From assembly GCF_001298735.1 (NCBI RefSeq), contig NZ_CYSP01000005.1:124001-188000 (forward strand): 64,000 nt of DNA, in the 5' to 3' direction. Within the stretch, counting starts at the first letter, position 1. Each line of letters starts with the position of its first letter. The DNA comes from Propionispora sp. 2/2-37 (GTDB lineage: Bacteria > Bacillota > Negativicutes > Propionisporales > Propionisporaceae). A program made the translations under genes and the position numbers. Positions 53,676 to 63,011 of this stretch are shown piece after piece. The notes under the pieces are model-generated. The model worked only from the letters and a program-made list of their open reading frames with translations, did not search any database and had not been told where the DNA came from.

Positions 53676-54647
53676 ATGCATGGCAGAAAACGGAGAATAG
53701 GCCGAAGGGAGGAGGCGTTTAATTGGGTGTATCCGCTAAAATTCAAACCGGTTTATAAGGAGATGATCTGGGGCGGGCGGGCCTTGGAGAGCTTGTTTGG
53801 CAGGAAGTTGCCCTCTTCCCGGATCGGAGAAAGCTGGGAACTATGTACCCATCCACAGGGTATGAGCTGTATCAACAATGGAATCTGGCAGGGAAAGACC
53901 TTGCAGGAAGTGATCGAACAGCAGCCGGAAACCATTTTAGGCAAAGCTTATGCAGGGCAGGCGCAATTCCCGTTATTAATAAAATATATCGATGCCAATG
54001 ATCATTTATCCATTCAGGTACATCCGGGAGATGAATATGCCCGGAGAGTAGAGGGCGAAAGAGGAAAAACCGAAGCCTGGTATGTAGTAGACGCCGGGCC
54101 GGGAGCGGAAATTATCTATGGACTTTCTGATACGGTTACCCGGGAAATATTTTCACAGGCTGTTGCCAGCGGGGCTGTGGAACCCGTTTTGCGCCGCGTT
54201 GCCGTATGCCCGGGGGACCTGATTTTAGTCCCGGCGGGAACGGTACATTCACTGCTGAAAGGGGTTGTTGTCTGCGAAGTACAGCAAAGCTCGGACCTCA
54301 CCTATCGCATTCATGACTTCAACCGTACCGGGCCTGACGGCAAGCCGCGGGCACTTCACATCGAGAAAGCGCTGGAGGTGATTTCTTTTGGTGAGCAGCC
54401 GCCCTTGAATTTTACGCAAGACAGCATTACCTGTTCCTATTTTTCCGTCCGGAAGTGGCAGGTAAAACCATTGGTACGGGATTACTCCGGCGGCCATTTT
54501 CTGGTGTACTGCATTTTGCAGGGGAGCGGTCAGGTCGTGGGTAATGGTGTGTCTACTCCGGTACAGGCCGGTGAAACGGTTTTAGTGCCGGCTTGTTTAG
54601 AGTCGGTGGAGATTATGGGTGAGCTCCATTTGCTGCGGATCCAATAG
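53676..54647 (+). CDS. manA: Mannose-6-phosphate isomerase, class I
   Basis: 323-residue cupin-type zinc enzyme. KPVYKEMIWGG, GESWELCTHPQG, the zinc motif IQVHPGDEYA with KTEAWYV, and GTVHSLLKG with the downstream EVQQSSDLTYRIHDF are all present. Start 53676 chosen for GGGAGGT (53662-53668); an in-frame ATG at 53643 lies inside the hairpin. Likely converts a hexose 6-phosphate from the PTS to fructose 6-phosphate. A dead fragment of a related gene lies at 5151-5363. Confidence 0.9.
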   Translation: MHGRKRRIGRREEAFNWVYPLKFKPVYKEMIWGGRALESLFGRKLPSSRIGESWELCTHPQGMSCINNGIWQGKTLQEVIEQQPETILGKAYAGQAQFPLLIKYIDANDHLSIQVHPGDEYARRVEGERGKTEAWYVVDAGPGAEIIYGLSDTVTREIFSQAVASGAVEPVLRRVAVCPGDLILVPAGTVHSLLKGVVVCEVQQSSDLTYRIHDFNRTGPDGKPRALHIEKALEVISFGEQPPLNFTQDSITCSYFSVRKWQVKPLVRDYSGGHFLVYCILQGSGQVVGNGVSTPVQAGETVLVPACLESVEIMGELHLLRIQ

Positions 54648-54704
54648 ATCCCGGCAACTTAACGGTACAATCCATTTTTCTAAAGGTACGTTAGAATGAT
54701 ACTA

Positions 54705-54765
54705 AGCCATCGGTTTTTAACTCCTTATTGGACACTTACCTTTAGGGAGTTACCGATGGTTTTTC
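54705..54765 (+). terminator. Terminator after manA
   Basis: Interrupted stem CCATCGGT..AACTCC with GGAGTT..ACCGATGG followed by TTTTT. The remaining bases to 54944 hold the promoter region of the germination operon, with no gene seen. Confidence 0.7.
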
Positions 54766-54944
54766 CTATTCTTTTTTGTGAACTTTATTATACGCTATCC
54801 GATATGTGAATATGAAAACTCAAATTAGTAAATTTTATTAAATGTCTGCAAGGAAGATCTCATATCGTTATTTGTGGCAACCTATATCAAGGAGAAGAAG
54901 AACTCTGTTAAAATTATAAAAATCAAGTGGCTGAGGGAAAGCAA

Positions 54945-56681
54945 ATGAGAAACAGCCTGATTCATACATTGCTCAGTAAAATAAAAAACTATTTTAAAGC
55001 CGAAACGAAAGAAATTGATGAGCCGCGATCCAAAGATATGGAATTAACTGCTTCCATTCGTGAATTGGAGGCTTTACTTACATGTTCCCGAAAACTATTA
55101 GCCATAACTGAGCAAACTATTGCAGCGTTACGATCCGGACAATTGGCCCACGAGACAAAGTTTCTGAATAAAGAAATTCAGTTGCTGAAAAGTGAATTGA
55201 CGAAGGTTAGTTCTGGTAGTGATAATTCAGGCGAAGCTAACAAAAAAGAGAAATATGGTGAATACGGACATTTAATTGACAATAAATTGCAAGTCAATTT
55301 ACAAAATTTGAAAGAGATTTTAGGTGGCAGTGAAGATATCATTTACCGGGAATTTGAAATCGGGGGCGGAAAACAAACCGGAGCTTTCGTTTGTTTCATT
55401 GACGGATTAGGAGATAAACAGCTCATTGATGAAGGTATTGTCAGGCCTTTAATACATAGCGGTTCCCTTAGTGCCGCTGACACGAAAGAAATAACAACGT
55501 TTAACGCGGTCTTAGATGCAATTTTATCAGGGAAAACGGTTCTATTTGTTGATGGCAGTGATACCGCACTTTCTGTAAGTGCGGCAGAGTTGAATGCCCG
55601 AAATGTCGAAGAACCTGATACCGAAAGAAGTGTCCGGGGACCGCGTGAAGGGTTTGTCGAAGTCCTCCGCGATAATACCGCTTTAGTCCGGCGAATAATT
55701 AAAAACCCAAAACTCGTTTTTGAATCATTTAAGCTGGGTAAACAAACACATACGGAAATCAATATAGCTTATATTAAGGGGATTGTAAATCCTAACCTTA
55801 TCAATGAGGTCAAAATAAGGCTGAATAGAATTGATACTGACTCAATTCTGGAATCGGGCTATATTGAAGCTCTTATAGAGGACGACCCTTTCTCGTTATT
55901 TCCCACAGTTGGAAACAGCGAAAAGCCAGATAAGATTGCAGCAAAACTTTTAGAAGGAAGGGTGGCCATTTTTGTCAACGGTACCCCCTTTGTCTTGACG
56001 ATTCCTTACTTATTCACCGAGAGTTTTCAAGCTTCGGAAGACTATTATAATAGATATTTATTTTCTTCGTTAATTAGGTTAATTAGGTTTTTGGGCTTTT
56101 TTCTCACTATTGTACTTCCTTCTTTATACGTGGGAGTAGCAAGCTTTCATCCCGCTATGCTTCCGCATCTACTTTTGATCACAATGTCGGCAGCCAGTGA
56201 GGGAGTTCCCTTTTCTCCTTTTGTCGAAATTTTAATTACAGGCATTATGATCGAAGTACTCAGGGAAGCTGGTATCCGGATGCCGGGTAAACTTGGGCAA
56301 GCCCTTAACATTGTCGGAGCATTGGTGATGGGCGATTTATCCGTAAAAGCAGGGCTTATTAGTGCTCACGTTGTTATCATAGCAGCAATGACAGGGATTA
56401 CCAATTTTCTGGTCCCTACCCAACAAGGAAGTATTATATTTCTAAGATTGCTTTTTATTGTATTTAGTACAATACTGGGTTTCTTTGGGATCGGAGTATG
56501 TTTAATGATGGTTTTGGGACATTTATGTTCATTAAGATCCTTTGGCGTACCGTATATGGGTCCTATGGCTCCTGCCGGCGGTACGGGATTGAAGGATACA
56601 TTTATAATAGCGCCATTATGGGCGAGAAAGTTCCGAAGCCAATTAATCACATGGGGAAAATCCGAAAAGTCGGGTAAATAA
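54945..56681 (+). CDS. gerA: Spore germination receptor subunit A (GerA family)
   Basis: 578-residue germinant receptor A subunit. A variable, charged N-terminus (1-100), the soluble GerA domain (FVCFIDGLGDKQLI, TILFVDGSD-like, RSVRGPREGFVE, TALVRRRI-like) and a C-terminal membrane region of several helices (IVLPSLYVGVASFHP, HPLLL, ending in GPMAPAGG). Acts in the inner spore membrane. GAGGG precedes ATG 54945. Followed by gerC; gerB is on the opposite strand downstream. Confidence 0.92.
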   Translation: MRNSLIHTLLSKIKNYFKAETKEIDEPRSKDMELTASIRELEALLTCSRKLLAITEQTIAALRSGQLAHETKFLNKEIQLLKSELTKVSSGSDNSGEANKKEKYGEYGHLIDNKLQVNLQNLKEILGGSEDIIYREFEIGGGKQTGAFVCFIDGLGDKQLIDEGIVRPLIHSGSLSAADTKEITTFNAVLDAILSGKTVLFVDGSDTALSVSAAELNARNVEEPDTERSVRGPREGFVEVLRDNTALVRRIIKNPKLVFESFKLGKQTHTEINIAYIKGIVNPNLINEVKIRLNRIDTDSILESGYIEALIEDDPFSLFPTVGNSEKPDKIAAKLLEGRVAIFVNGTPFVLTIPYLFTESFQASEDYYNRYLFSSLIRLIRFLGFFLTIVLPSLYVGVASFHPAMLPHLLLITMSAASEGVPFSPFVEILITGIMIEVLREAGIRMPGKLGQALNIVGALVMGDLSVKAGLISAHVVIIAAMTGITNFLVPTQQGSIIFLRLLFIVFSTILGFFGIGVCLMMVLGHLCSLRSFGVPYMGPMAPAGGTGLKDTFIIAPLWARKFRSQLITWGKSEKSGK

Positions 56682-56717
56682 ACAATCGGACAATTGATAA
56701 TGCGTAGGTGAAAAGAC

Positions 56718-57887
56718 TTGAAAAATGTTTTAACCTGTATATTCTGCATGCTGTTTTTAGCGGGGTGTGGCGGTAAAGCGTTAGATCAAAATGGAATTGT
56801 TGGCAGTATGGGCATAGATAAAGATGGTAATACGGGAGAATATATTGTGTTTACTCAAATGATAAGGGCAACTGTGCTGGCAAAAGGGGAAGGAGGCGGC
56901 GTTCAGGAACCACCTACAGAAATTGTCACTAGTCGGGGAAGGACATTATCAGAAGCTATTAACAACATTGAAAAAGACTTCGATAGAGAACCCTTTTTGG
57001 CTCATTTACAGAGCGTTGTTATTAGTGAACAGCTTGCCAGGGAAGGGATTAAACCAGTTTTAGAGTTATTAGCAACATCGCCCGAGGTGCGCCGCTTAGC
57101 ATGGTTTATTGTAGCGAAAGGTACAAATCCCAAAGAAATATTAAATACAAAATACGGGCTGGAAGCTACACAAGCCTACTCATTAAAGAATATTGTTGAA
57201 AATAGAACTTTTGAAGCAAGTGCTCCGAGTGTTTTAGACATGATAATAAAGCTGACCGGCGGGGAAGTGGACCCGGTTGCCGGGGTGGTAATAATTGGAG
57301 AACAAAGCTCTTCTAGTGAGAGCCAAAAGCCTGAGGAAAAGAGTACTAAGTTTTCCGGCACGGCAGTATTTAAAAAGGATAAATTAGTGGGATACCTTGA
57401 TGAGAAAGAGTCTCAGGGATTTAACTTGATAAATGGAAAGATAAAGGGAGGAATTATTAGCGTTCCTTCTCCAACGGAAAAAGATAAATTGATTTCTATT
57501 ACGCTAGATAACGTGAAGAGCAATATAAGACCTACCCTTGTAAACGGGGATGTTGTGTTTGCTATTAACGTGGAGGGAGAAGGGGGCATTAACGAACAGC
57601 AGGGAATGGTCGATTTTACTAAATTGGAACTTATTAATGCTGTTGAAAAGGAGCAAAATGCGTATATTGAAGACGTAATTCGAAATACAATTGACCGGGT
57701 TCAAAAAGGTTATTATTCCGATATTTTAGGCTTTGGGGCGGCTTTACATAGAAAATATCCTAAGGAGTGGAAGGATATAAAAGATCAATGGGACAGTATA
57801 TTTCCTACTGTTCAGTATACAGTCAACGTAGATATAAAGCTTAGAAGAACAGCGTTATTACAGAAACCTTTGTGGCCGGAGGAGTAG
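56718..57887 (+). CDS. gerC: Spore germination receptor lipoprotein subunit C (GerC family)
   Basis: 389-residue lipoprotein; lipobox FLAGC with Cys17. Typical Ger(x)C order: GSMGIDKDG, VTSRGRTLSEAINNI, FLAHLQSVVISEQLAREGI, ILNTKYGLEATQ, and a late GFGAALHRKYPKEWKDI. TTG start with AGGTGA upstream; an ATG is not available in frame at this point. 36 bases after gerA, so cotranscribed. Confidence 0.92.
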   Translation: MKNVLTCIFCMLFLAGCGGKALDQNGIVGSMGIDKDGNTGEYIVFTQMIRATVLAKGEGGGVQEPPTEIVTSRGRTLSEAINNIEKDFDREPFLAHLQSVVISEQLAREGIKPVLELLATSPEVRRLAWFIVAKGTNPKEILNTKYGLEATQAYSLKNIVENRTFEASAPSVLDMIIKLTGGEVDPVAGVVIIGEQSSSSESQKPEEKSTKFSGTAVFKKDKLVGYLDEKESQGFNLINGKIKGGIISVPSPTEKDKLISITLDNVKSNIRPTLVNGDVVFAINVEGEGGINEQQGMVDFTKLELINAVEKEQNAYIEDVIRNTIDRVQKGYYSDILGFGAALHRKYPKEWKDIKDQWDSIFPTVQYTVNVDIKLRRTALLQKPLWPEE

Positions 57888-57934
57888 AGTAAGGTTGTTT
57901 AACTACACGTTTGGCAAATCGGAGGCATTCCAAG

Positions 57935-58099
57935 CTATAATTTTTCTTTAGAAGATAAAAAATTTAGGATGAATCGGATAGCATGATATAAGAGTACCAA
58001 GATCAGGACAACGGTGTAAAGCCATCCACCCAGGAAAAGAATACTCGGGCCCAATCCGGCAATAGATAACATATATTGAATTTGTTCAAGATTTGGCAT
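57935..58099 (-). CDS. Small membrane protein downstream of gerB, possible D subunit
   Basis: 54 residues starting MPNLEQIQYML, with one long or two short hydrophobic helices (IAGLGPSILFLGG and YTVVLILVLLYHAIRFI) and a basic end. Starts four bases after the gerB stop, with AGCGGTGA as ribosome binding site inside the gerB end, so coupled to it. Small two-helix D proteins accompany some GerA-type receptors and modulate them; sequence similarity is not demonstrable by eye. Confidence 0.65.
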   Translation of the reverse strand: MPNLEQIQYMLSIAGLGPSILFLGGWLYTVVLILVLLYHAIRFILNFLSSKEKL

Positions 58100-58103
58100 T
58101 TTT

Positions 58104-59219
58104 TCACCGCTTATCATTTGATTCTTTACAAATGTTTAATACACGCTTCCTGCGTAGCCAACAAATAAGCAATAATAAGATAGGAATGTAAATTTGGAAT
58201 AATACGTGAATCCCCCGGGCAAAAACGTTCCAACCGATAAATCGGTGAAACATGAGGTTGGGAATAGTTTGAATGACTAAGAAAAACGTAATAAAAACTA
58301 CCGGGATAATGAGTAATCGATTGCTTATATTGCATACTATTGAGAGAGCTATAATACCGCCCAATAAGTTTAAAAGTGCTTTGTAGAAACCCCCAAGGAA
58401 AATGTTCGATATGGCCAGTGGCTCAAAATTAGTTATGACTTCACCTATCTTTATCGATTTGACAACTTCCAGTAAAGGTATGGTTGCGATGCCGGCATAA
58501 TTGACTCCCAGTACTGAAATAATGATAACTATCGAACATAAAATTATAAAACCTATAACGCCAAGGGCCAATATCGATATTTTGCGAATATTTTTCTTCG
58601 TATTTACATAACTCCAAAACATCAGGAAAAGTACCGATTCTCCAAAAGGAACAATTACGATATCGGGATAAACTGCTTTTAAAATAGGCTCTATGCCGTT
58701 TCCTAAAACAGGTTGAATATTTTGTAGGTCTGTGGACCCCGATAAAATTGTCAGCAAGTAAATGCTAGACAGGAAGATAACCAGTGTCGGGAGGGTAATT
58801 TGAGCTGTACGACCAATCACTTCGACCCCTAACATGAGAAAGTAAGCGGTAAGAAGCAGAAAGACACCCTCGATGACTTGGAATTGTATGTTTGGAAGAA
58901 GTGTAAGTTTGATCAAAAAACCGAATTCACTAAAATTAAGTACGCTCGATTCAATAAAATAATAAGCATATAGTAGTGATAGGGGAATCCCCAGAGGTTT
59001 ACCTAGTAATATAATTATGATTTCAGCAAGATTTTTGTCAGGATAATACTTTTGAAGTTCGGTATAAGCCCACACAAGTGCGATGCCGATAAACATTGCA
59101 ATAATAATAGTAAGCCAGGCATCTTGTTTTGCTTTTATTCCTAATGCGAATAAAGTTGTGCTTCCTATTTCGAATATCGCTATTAAGCAAAATAGCTGAT
59201 ATTTATCGATGCGTTCCAT
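58104..59219 (-). CDS. gerB: Spore germination receptor permease subunit B (GerB family)
   Basis: 371-residue amino-acid-permease-like protein with about ten membrane helices. The start MERIDKYQLFCLIAIFEIGS is typical of GerAB proteins, as is the central LSGSTDLQNIQPVLGNG and the PFGESVLFLMFW segment. ATG 59219 is preceded by AAAGG at somewhat long spacing; an in-frame ATG at 59309 would add 30 basic residues without a ribosome binding site. Transcribed toward gerC, unlike the usual gerA-gerB-gerC co-orientation. Confidence 0.88.
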   Translation of the reverse strand: MERIDKYQLFCLIAIFEIGSTTLFALGIKAKQDAWLTIIIAMFIGIALVWAYTELQKYYPDKNLAEIIIILLGKPLGIPLSLLYAYYFIESSVLNFSEFGFLIKLTLLPNIQFQVIEGVFLLLTAYFLMLGVEVIGRTAQITLPTLVIFLSSIYLLTILSGSTDLQNIQPVLGNGIEPILKAVYPDIVIVPFGESVLFLMFWSYVNTKKNIRKISILALGVIGFIILCSIVIIISVLGVNYAGIATIPLLEVVKSIKIGEVITNFEPLAISNIFLGGFYKALLNLLGGIIALSIVCNISNRLLIIPVVFITFFLVIQTIPNLMFHRFIGWNVFARGIHVLFQIYIPILLLLICWLRRKRVLNICKESNDKR

Positions 59220-59497
59220 TTTTCTGCTAACCTTTCTTCGATTCTTCTTTTGTTTGGTTAATGGACGATACTGAGGGAATACTTTAACCATTTTGTTGAC
59301 ATACAGCATTAGTCTTTACTTGTTATGAAGATTTGATTCACTAGGCAGTTGGTGGAATAAGAGTAAAAACTACGTTACATTCCACCACTATGGGAAAGAA
59401 TTCCGGTGGATATTGACATTATGTATTATAACGCTGTGTCTTAACATATAAATGTAATAACAAATCAGAGATGTTTGGAATATAAAGGGAAGTGATA

Positions 59498-60577
59498 ATG
59501 ATGTTTAAAAGAAAATGGTTTATTTTATTGACAGTTATGTACATGTTGTTTATTGGGGTACAGGGAGTACATGCGTTGGAGCAAAACCAGCTTCCGAATA
59601 TTAAAATTCTGGCTACCGGGGGTACAATAGCCGGAAGTGCACCTACTAATACAAAAATGACAGGTTATACGGTAGGGGAAATCCGCATTCAGACACTAAT
59701 TAACGCGGTCCCGGCCATTAGGCAATATGCAAATGTCAGTGGCGAGCAAATTGCAAATATCGGCAGTAACGATATGACCGACGAAGTTTGGTTGAAGCTT
59801 GCTAAACGTACAAACGAACTATTGGCTGATCCGAAGATTAACGGTGTGGTTATTACCCATGGTACAGACACTTTAGAAGAAACAGCATATTTCCTTAACC
59901 TGGTGGTTAAAAGCGATAAACCGGTTGTTTTAGTTGGTGCTATGCGTCCGGCAACGGCAATTAGCGCGGATGGGCCGGTGAACTTACTGAATGCAGTGCG
60001 TTTGGCAGCCAGTAAATCGGCTGCCGGCCAGGGTGTGCTGGTGGCGATGAACGACGAAATTAACGGCGCACGTGATGTAACCAAGACGAATACAAGCCAT
60101 GTCAGCACCTTTAAGGCACCCGAACTCGGGTACTTAGGTTATTTTAATGATGGTGAGCCCTATTTCTATCGTAAAGTTACCCGAAAACATACGAAAGATA
60201 CCGAGTTTGATGTAAGGAATCTAACAGAGCTTCCTGATGTAGAGATTATCTATACACATGTTAATGAAAACCGGGCTTTAATTGACGCGGCTGTAGCCGC
60301 CGGAGCCAGGGGAATTGTCTATGCAGGCAGCGGAATGGGAAGTATTCATCGTAATGCCGAGCCGGCTTTAGTGGATGCACAGAAAAAAGGTGTTGTTATT
60401 GTTCGCAGTTCCCGTACCGGAAATGGAATTGTAACACCCTCTTCGGCACAGTGGACAGCCGAGCATTTTTTAGATGGGGATAATTTAAATCCACAAAAAG
60501 CACGTGTTTTACTGCAACTGGCTTTAACCAAGACAACGGATCTGGCTGAAATACAGAGAATGTTTAATGAATATTGA
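59498..60577 (+). CDS. ansB: Exported type II L-asparaginase
   Basis: 359-residue asparaginase with a signal peptide (about 1-26, ending VHA). Catalytic Thr43 in LATGGTIAGS and Thr123/Asp124 in HGTDTLEETAYFL; later VLVGAMRPATAISADGP, GVLVAMNDEINGARDV and YAGSGMGSIH are all typical of the periplasmic high-affinity form. Two ATGs (59498, 59501) and a GTG (59492) are possible; AAAGGGA favours 59498. Hydrolyses asparagine outside the cytoplasmic membrane. Monocistronic. Confidence 0.93.
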   Translation: MMFKRKWFILLTVMYMLFIGVQGVHALEQNQLPNIKILATGGTIAGSAPTNTKMTGYTVGEIRIQTLINAVPAIRQYANVSGEQIANIGSNDMTDEVWLKLAKRTNELLADPKINGVVITHGTDTLEETAYFLNLVVKSDKPVVLVGAMRPATAISADGPVNLLNAVRLAASKSAAGQGVLVAMNDEINGARDVTKTNTSHVSTFKAPELGYLGYFNDGEPYFYRKVTRKHTKDTEFDVRNLTELPDVEIIYTHVNENRALIDAAVAAGARGIVYAGSGMGSIHRNAEPALVDAQKKGVVIVRSSRTGNGIVTPSSAQWTAEHFLDGDNLNPQKARVLLQLALTKTTDLAEIQRMFNEY

Positions 60578-60746
60578 AACAAAAGTGCCCTTGCCGGAAT
60601 ACACAGGAAGCGGTAAAGGCGATTAAAGCCTATTGGTTTGCACCTGTGTTTGGGCAACCTGTAGATGGAATCAGGAGTAATGCACTTTTACGTTTCAAAT
60701 GTAATAGTATATAGTAATACTGATCTAACCTATAGGAGGAATACTT

Positions 60747-61352
60747 ATGTCTAGACACAAATATTGTTCCTCGGAATACGATTATAGCTGTCCGGATTCA
60801 GATACATTTGATCTTGATGATGAGGAATGCCCCAATCATTCTGATTTATACCTGCTTAGAGATGCAGCCGCGGATGAACGGGGAGCCATCGCAGACTACC
60901 TAGCCTGTGCAATGGAGACTTGTCTGGAGAAACTTTTTTTACATGTGGCTGAAGATGAAATGCAGCATTATATGGAAACCATGCGGTTGATATCATCATT
61001 AGATCCGGTACAGGCCCAAATGCTCGAAGAGGAAGACCTGGATTTTCTTGTGATGCAGAGGGCGCCGATCGGAAAGCCCAAATGGGGGCCTCCCGGCATC
61101 AACGAAGAAGAGGAAGATGTTGACGTTCCCCCACCCGGGAAAAAAGACATGCCGGCGATACGGTGTCTGACCAAAGCGTTACAAGACGAGCTTCATGCGA
61201 TTAATAAATATCAGGAATATATGAATAAAGCTGTAGATTCTGGTGTAAGAGATCATTTTTGTGAGCTTATGAACGACGAAAAAGAACATGTGGCAGAGTT
61301 TACCGCGGCATTGTTTAAAATCACGCATGAACCGATGGCGCAAGAAGATTAA
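60747..61352 (+). CDS. Ferritin-like diiron protein
   Basis: 201 residues. Two helical hairpins supply the diiron ligands: Glu in RDAAADERGAIADY and ExxH in EDEMQHYM, then Glu in LQDELHAINKY and ExxH in NDEKEHVAEF, as in rubrerythrin-type four-helix bundles. A Pro-rich acidic linker (GPPGINEEEEDVDVPPPG) splits the halves. A Cys-containing acidic N-terminus precedes the bundle. No rubredoxin domain. Possible roles are peroxide defence, iron handling or a spore-coat manganese-catalase-like function. TAGGAGG ribosome binding site. Confidence 0.8.
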   Translation: MSRHKYCSSEYDYSCPDSDTFDLDDEECPNHSDLYLLRDAAADERGAIADYLACAMETCLEKLFLHVAEDEMQHYMETMRLISSLDPVQAQMLEEEDLDFLVMQRAPIGKPKWGPPGINEEEEDVDVPPPGKKDMPAIRCLTKALQDELHAINKYQEYMNKAVDSGVRDHFCELMNDEKEHVAEFTAALFKITHEPMAQED

Positions 61353-61378
61353 CAACGTTTATTACAATCCGGAATGAT

Positions 61379-61417
61379 AAACAGGGACTCCCTTCAAATG
61401 GAAAGGGGTCCCTGTTT
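61379..61417. terminator. Bidirectional terminator
   Basis: 15-bp stem AAACAGGGAC(T)CCCTT/AAGGGGTCCCTGTTT with one bulged T, between convergent genes. Confidence 0.85.
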
Positions 61418-61459
61418 ATGTTCGAATACTACTATTAACTCAATTTGGAATCTGCCCGG

Positions 61460-62281
61460 CTAACGACTGAATACGACAGCGCATCTGGCTAAAAAGTTGT
61501 CTGCCTGACTTGCCGAGATAATCTTATCGGCCTCTTCGACACTGATAATGACATTGCAGCGGTCCTTAATCCCTACCGCCCTGACGATCAAAGGGGAGGA
61601 GCCCGCCCTGGCCTTTCCGTTAACCGCCTCGGCATACATAGCATCATTGATGGTATATTCTACCATGCCGTATTGTATTGCATAGTCGGCATCGATATAT
61701 TTATGTCCATAAATATGGCGGCCGGATTCATCATAGATACCCGGTGAAAAAGTTGGTTCCAGACCAAGACCGCGTGCATCCACGATAACTCCCGTGTAAT
61801 GCTGACTGTTTGATAGCGCTGCAGGGGAACTGGGAGCGGGAAGAGGCTCCGGGGCTTTTTCCGCCATGATGGCCGGATACACCACCGCAGCCAGGCTGTT
61901 GCTGCCGTACATAGGCAGCTGCATTGTCACCTGATATGATCCATCCGGCCGGGCGGCTTCACCCACAATCTTAGCTCCCTGGATCAGGCTGGATACTTTC
62001 GTCTGTACTACATCACTCTCAATTTGCAGATTGTGTATGGTCGTGGTGGAATTCACCTGAACGCCCTGGATGATCTCGGCCAGGTTCCGGTAAGCGTCCA
62101 CAATGGCGGCGCGTTTGGCCAGGGCGGTACCCTGTGTGCCGTAGGTACCGGACGGCGGTAGGCCGATACCGGTGGCTTCAATGGTTCCCTGCTCAAAGGA
62201 AACGCTGTTTGCAGCAAAACTAAATGTAAACATTGAAAAAAAAGTCATAAGCAAAATGGTTAGCATCCATATTTTTCGCAT
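61460..62281 (-). CDS. Exported protein of LPP20/FlgT-like type, unknown role
   Basis: 273 residues with a signal peptide (about 1-24, FSFAAN). The mature N-terminal half (GTALAKRAAIVDAYRNLAEIIQGVQVNSTTT ... YQVTMQLPMYG) resembles the FlgT N-terminal/LPP20-like fold; the second half (HYTGVIVDARGLGLEPTFSPGIYDESG) is a conserved C-terminal domain of the same proteins. Such proteins are envelope-associated in diderms. GGAGGG precedes ATG 62281. Second gene of a two-gene operon with 62300-62914. Confidence 0.7.
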   Translation of the reverse strand: MRKIWMLTILLMTFFSMFTFSFAANSVSFEQGTIEATGIGLPPSGTYGTQGTALAKRAAIVDAYRNLAEIIQGVQVNSTTTIHNLQIESDVVQTKVSSLIQGAKIVGEAARPDGSYQVTMQLPMYGSNSLAAVVYPAIMAEKAPEPLPAPSSPAALSNSQHYTGVIVDARGLGLEPTFSPGIYDESGRHIYGHKYIDADYAIQYGMVEYTINDAMYAEAVNGKARAGSSPLIVRAVGIKDRCNVIISVEEADKIISASQADNFLARCAVVFSR

Positions 62282-62299
62282 AGTTACCCTCCTCAATAG

Positions 62300-62914
62300 T
62301 TAATGTAACAACGCTCTCCAGTCGACGCCCAGCATGTCCAGCATGTGAATTACCTGTGTATCGTTAGTTTGAACGAAGCCGCGGACATTGGCGTAAATCA
62401 TAATTTGACGTCCGTCTTTATAGATTGTTAGCTGATCCAAAAGCGGATTATAATTGATTTCACTGCCGTCAGGCATCTTCTTGGAAACCGGATCAGAAAG
62501 CGGGCGATCAGATGATGGAGCCGGAGAAGCTTGAAGTTCTTTTAGCCGTTGGCGCATGGCAGAAATATCGTCTATGGTGGCCAAACAGGTTATTTCCGCA
62601 GAGAAGGATAATGCGCCGTCGCTGGTTAAAGCCCGTTGTACTTTGGATGAGGTGATTTGAAGGACTCCGGACGACAGCGCATTGACCTCATCTCTGGTAA
62701 GCTGAAGATTTTCCGTTTTGCTATAGCTTTCGATATAAACCCCTGCCTGCTCAATGGCTGAGCGCTTGGCATTAAGCAGCGCCTTTTCCTGGGCTGCAGC
62801 CGGTGTTTCGCCATCACCCATAATATACGTTCCGGTTGCGGTTATATAGCGGGTTTCAGCAAAACAAAGCAGAGGTATGCATACTAAAAACAATAGCACG
62901 CCAATGATTCTCAT
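62300..62914 (-). CDS. Exported protein with FlgT-like N-terminal region, unknown role
   Basis: 204 residues with a signal peptide (about 1-19, LLCFAET). The mature part begins RYITATGTYIMGDGETPAAAQEKALLNAKRSAIEQAG, the same alanine-rich helix pattern as its partner downstream, and ends in NYNPLLDQLTIYKDGRQIMIYANVRGF. Eighteen bases before the next gene, so cotranscribed. Likely a periplasmic or outer-membrane-associated pair; function unknown. Confidence 0.7.
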   Translation of the reverse strand: MRIIGVLLFLVCIPLLCFAETRYITATGTYIMGDGETPAAAQEKALLNAKRSAIEQAGVYIESYSKTENLQLTRDEVNALSSGVLQITSSKVQRALTSDGALSFSAEITCLATIDDISAMRQRLKELQASPAPSSDRPLSDPVSKKMPDGSEINYNPLLDQLTIYKDGRQIMIYANVRGFVQTNDTQVIHMLDMLGVDWRALLH

Positions 62915-63011
62915 AGCATCATCCCTATCTAAGTTGAATTACTTTACTTTTGGGAGAAAGCATGTAGGCATGCAATCCACTGCTAACTATTTTTGACTAT
63001 CTGCAAGGAAA

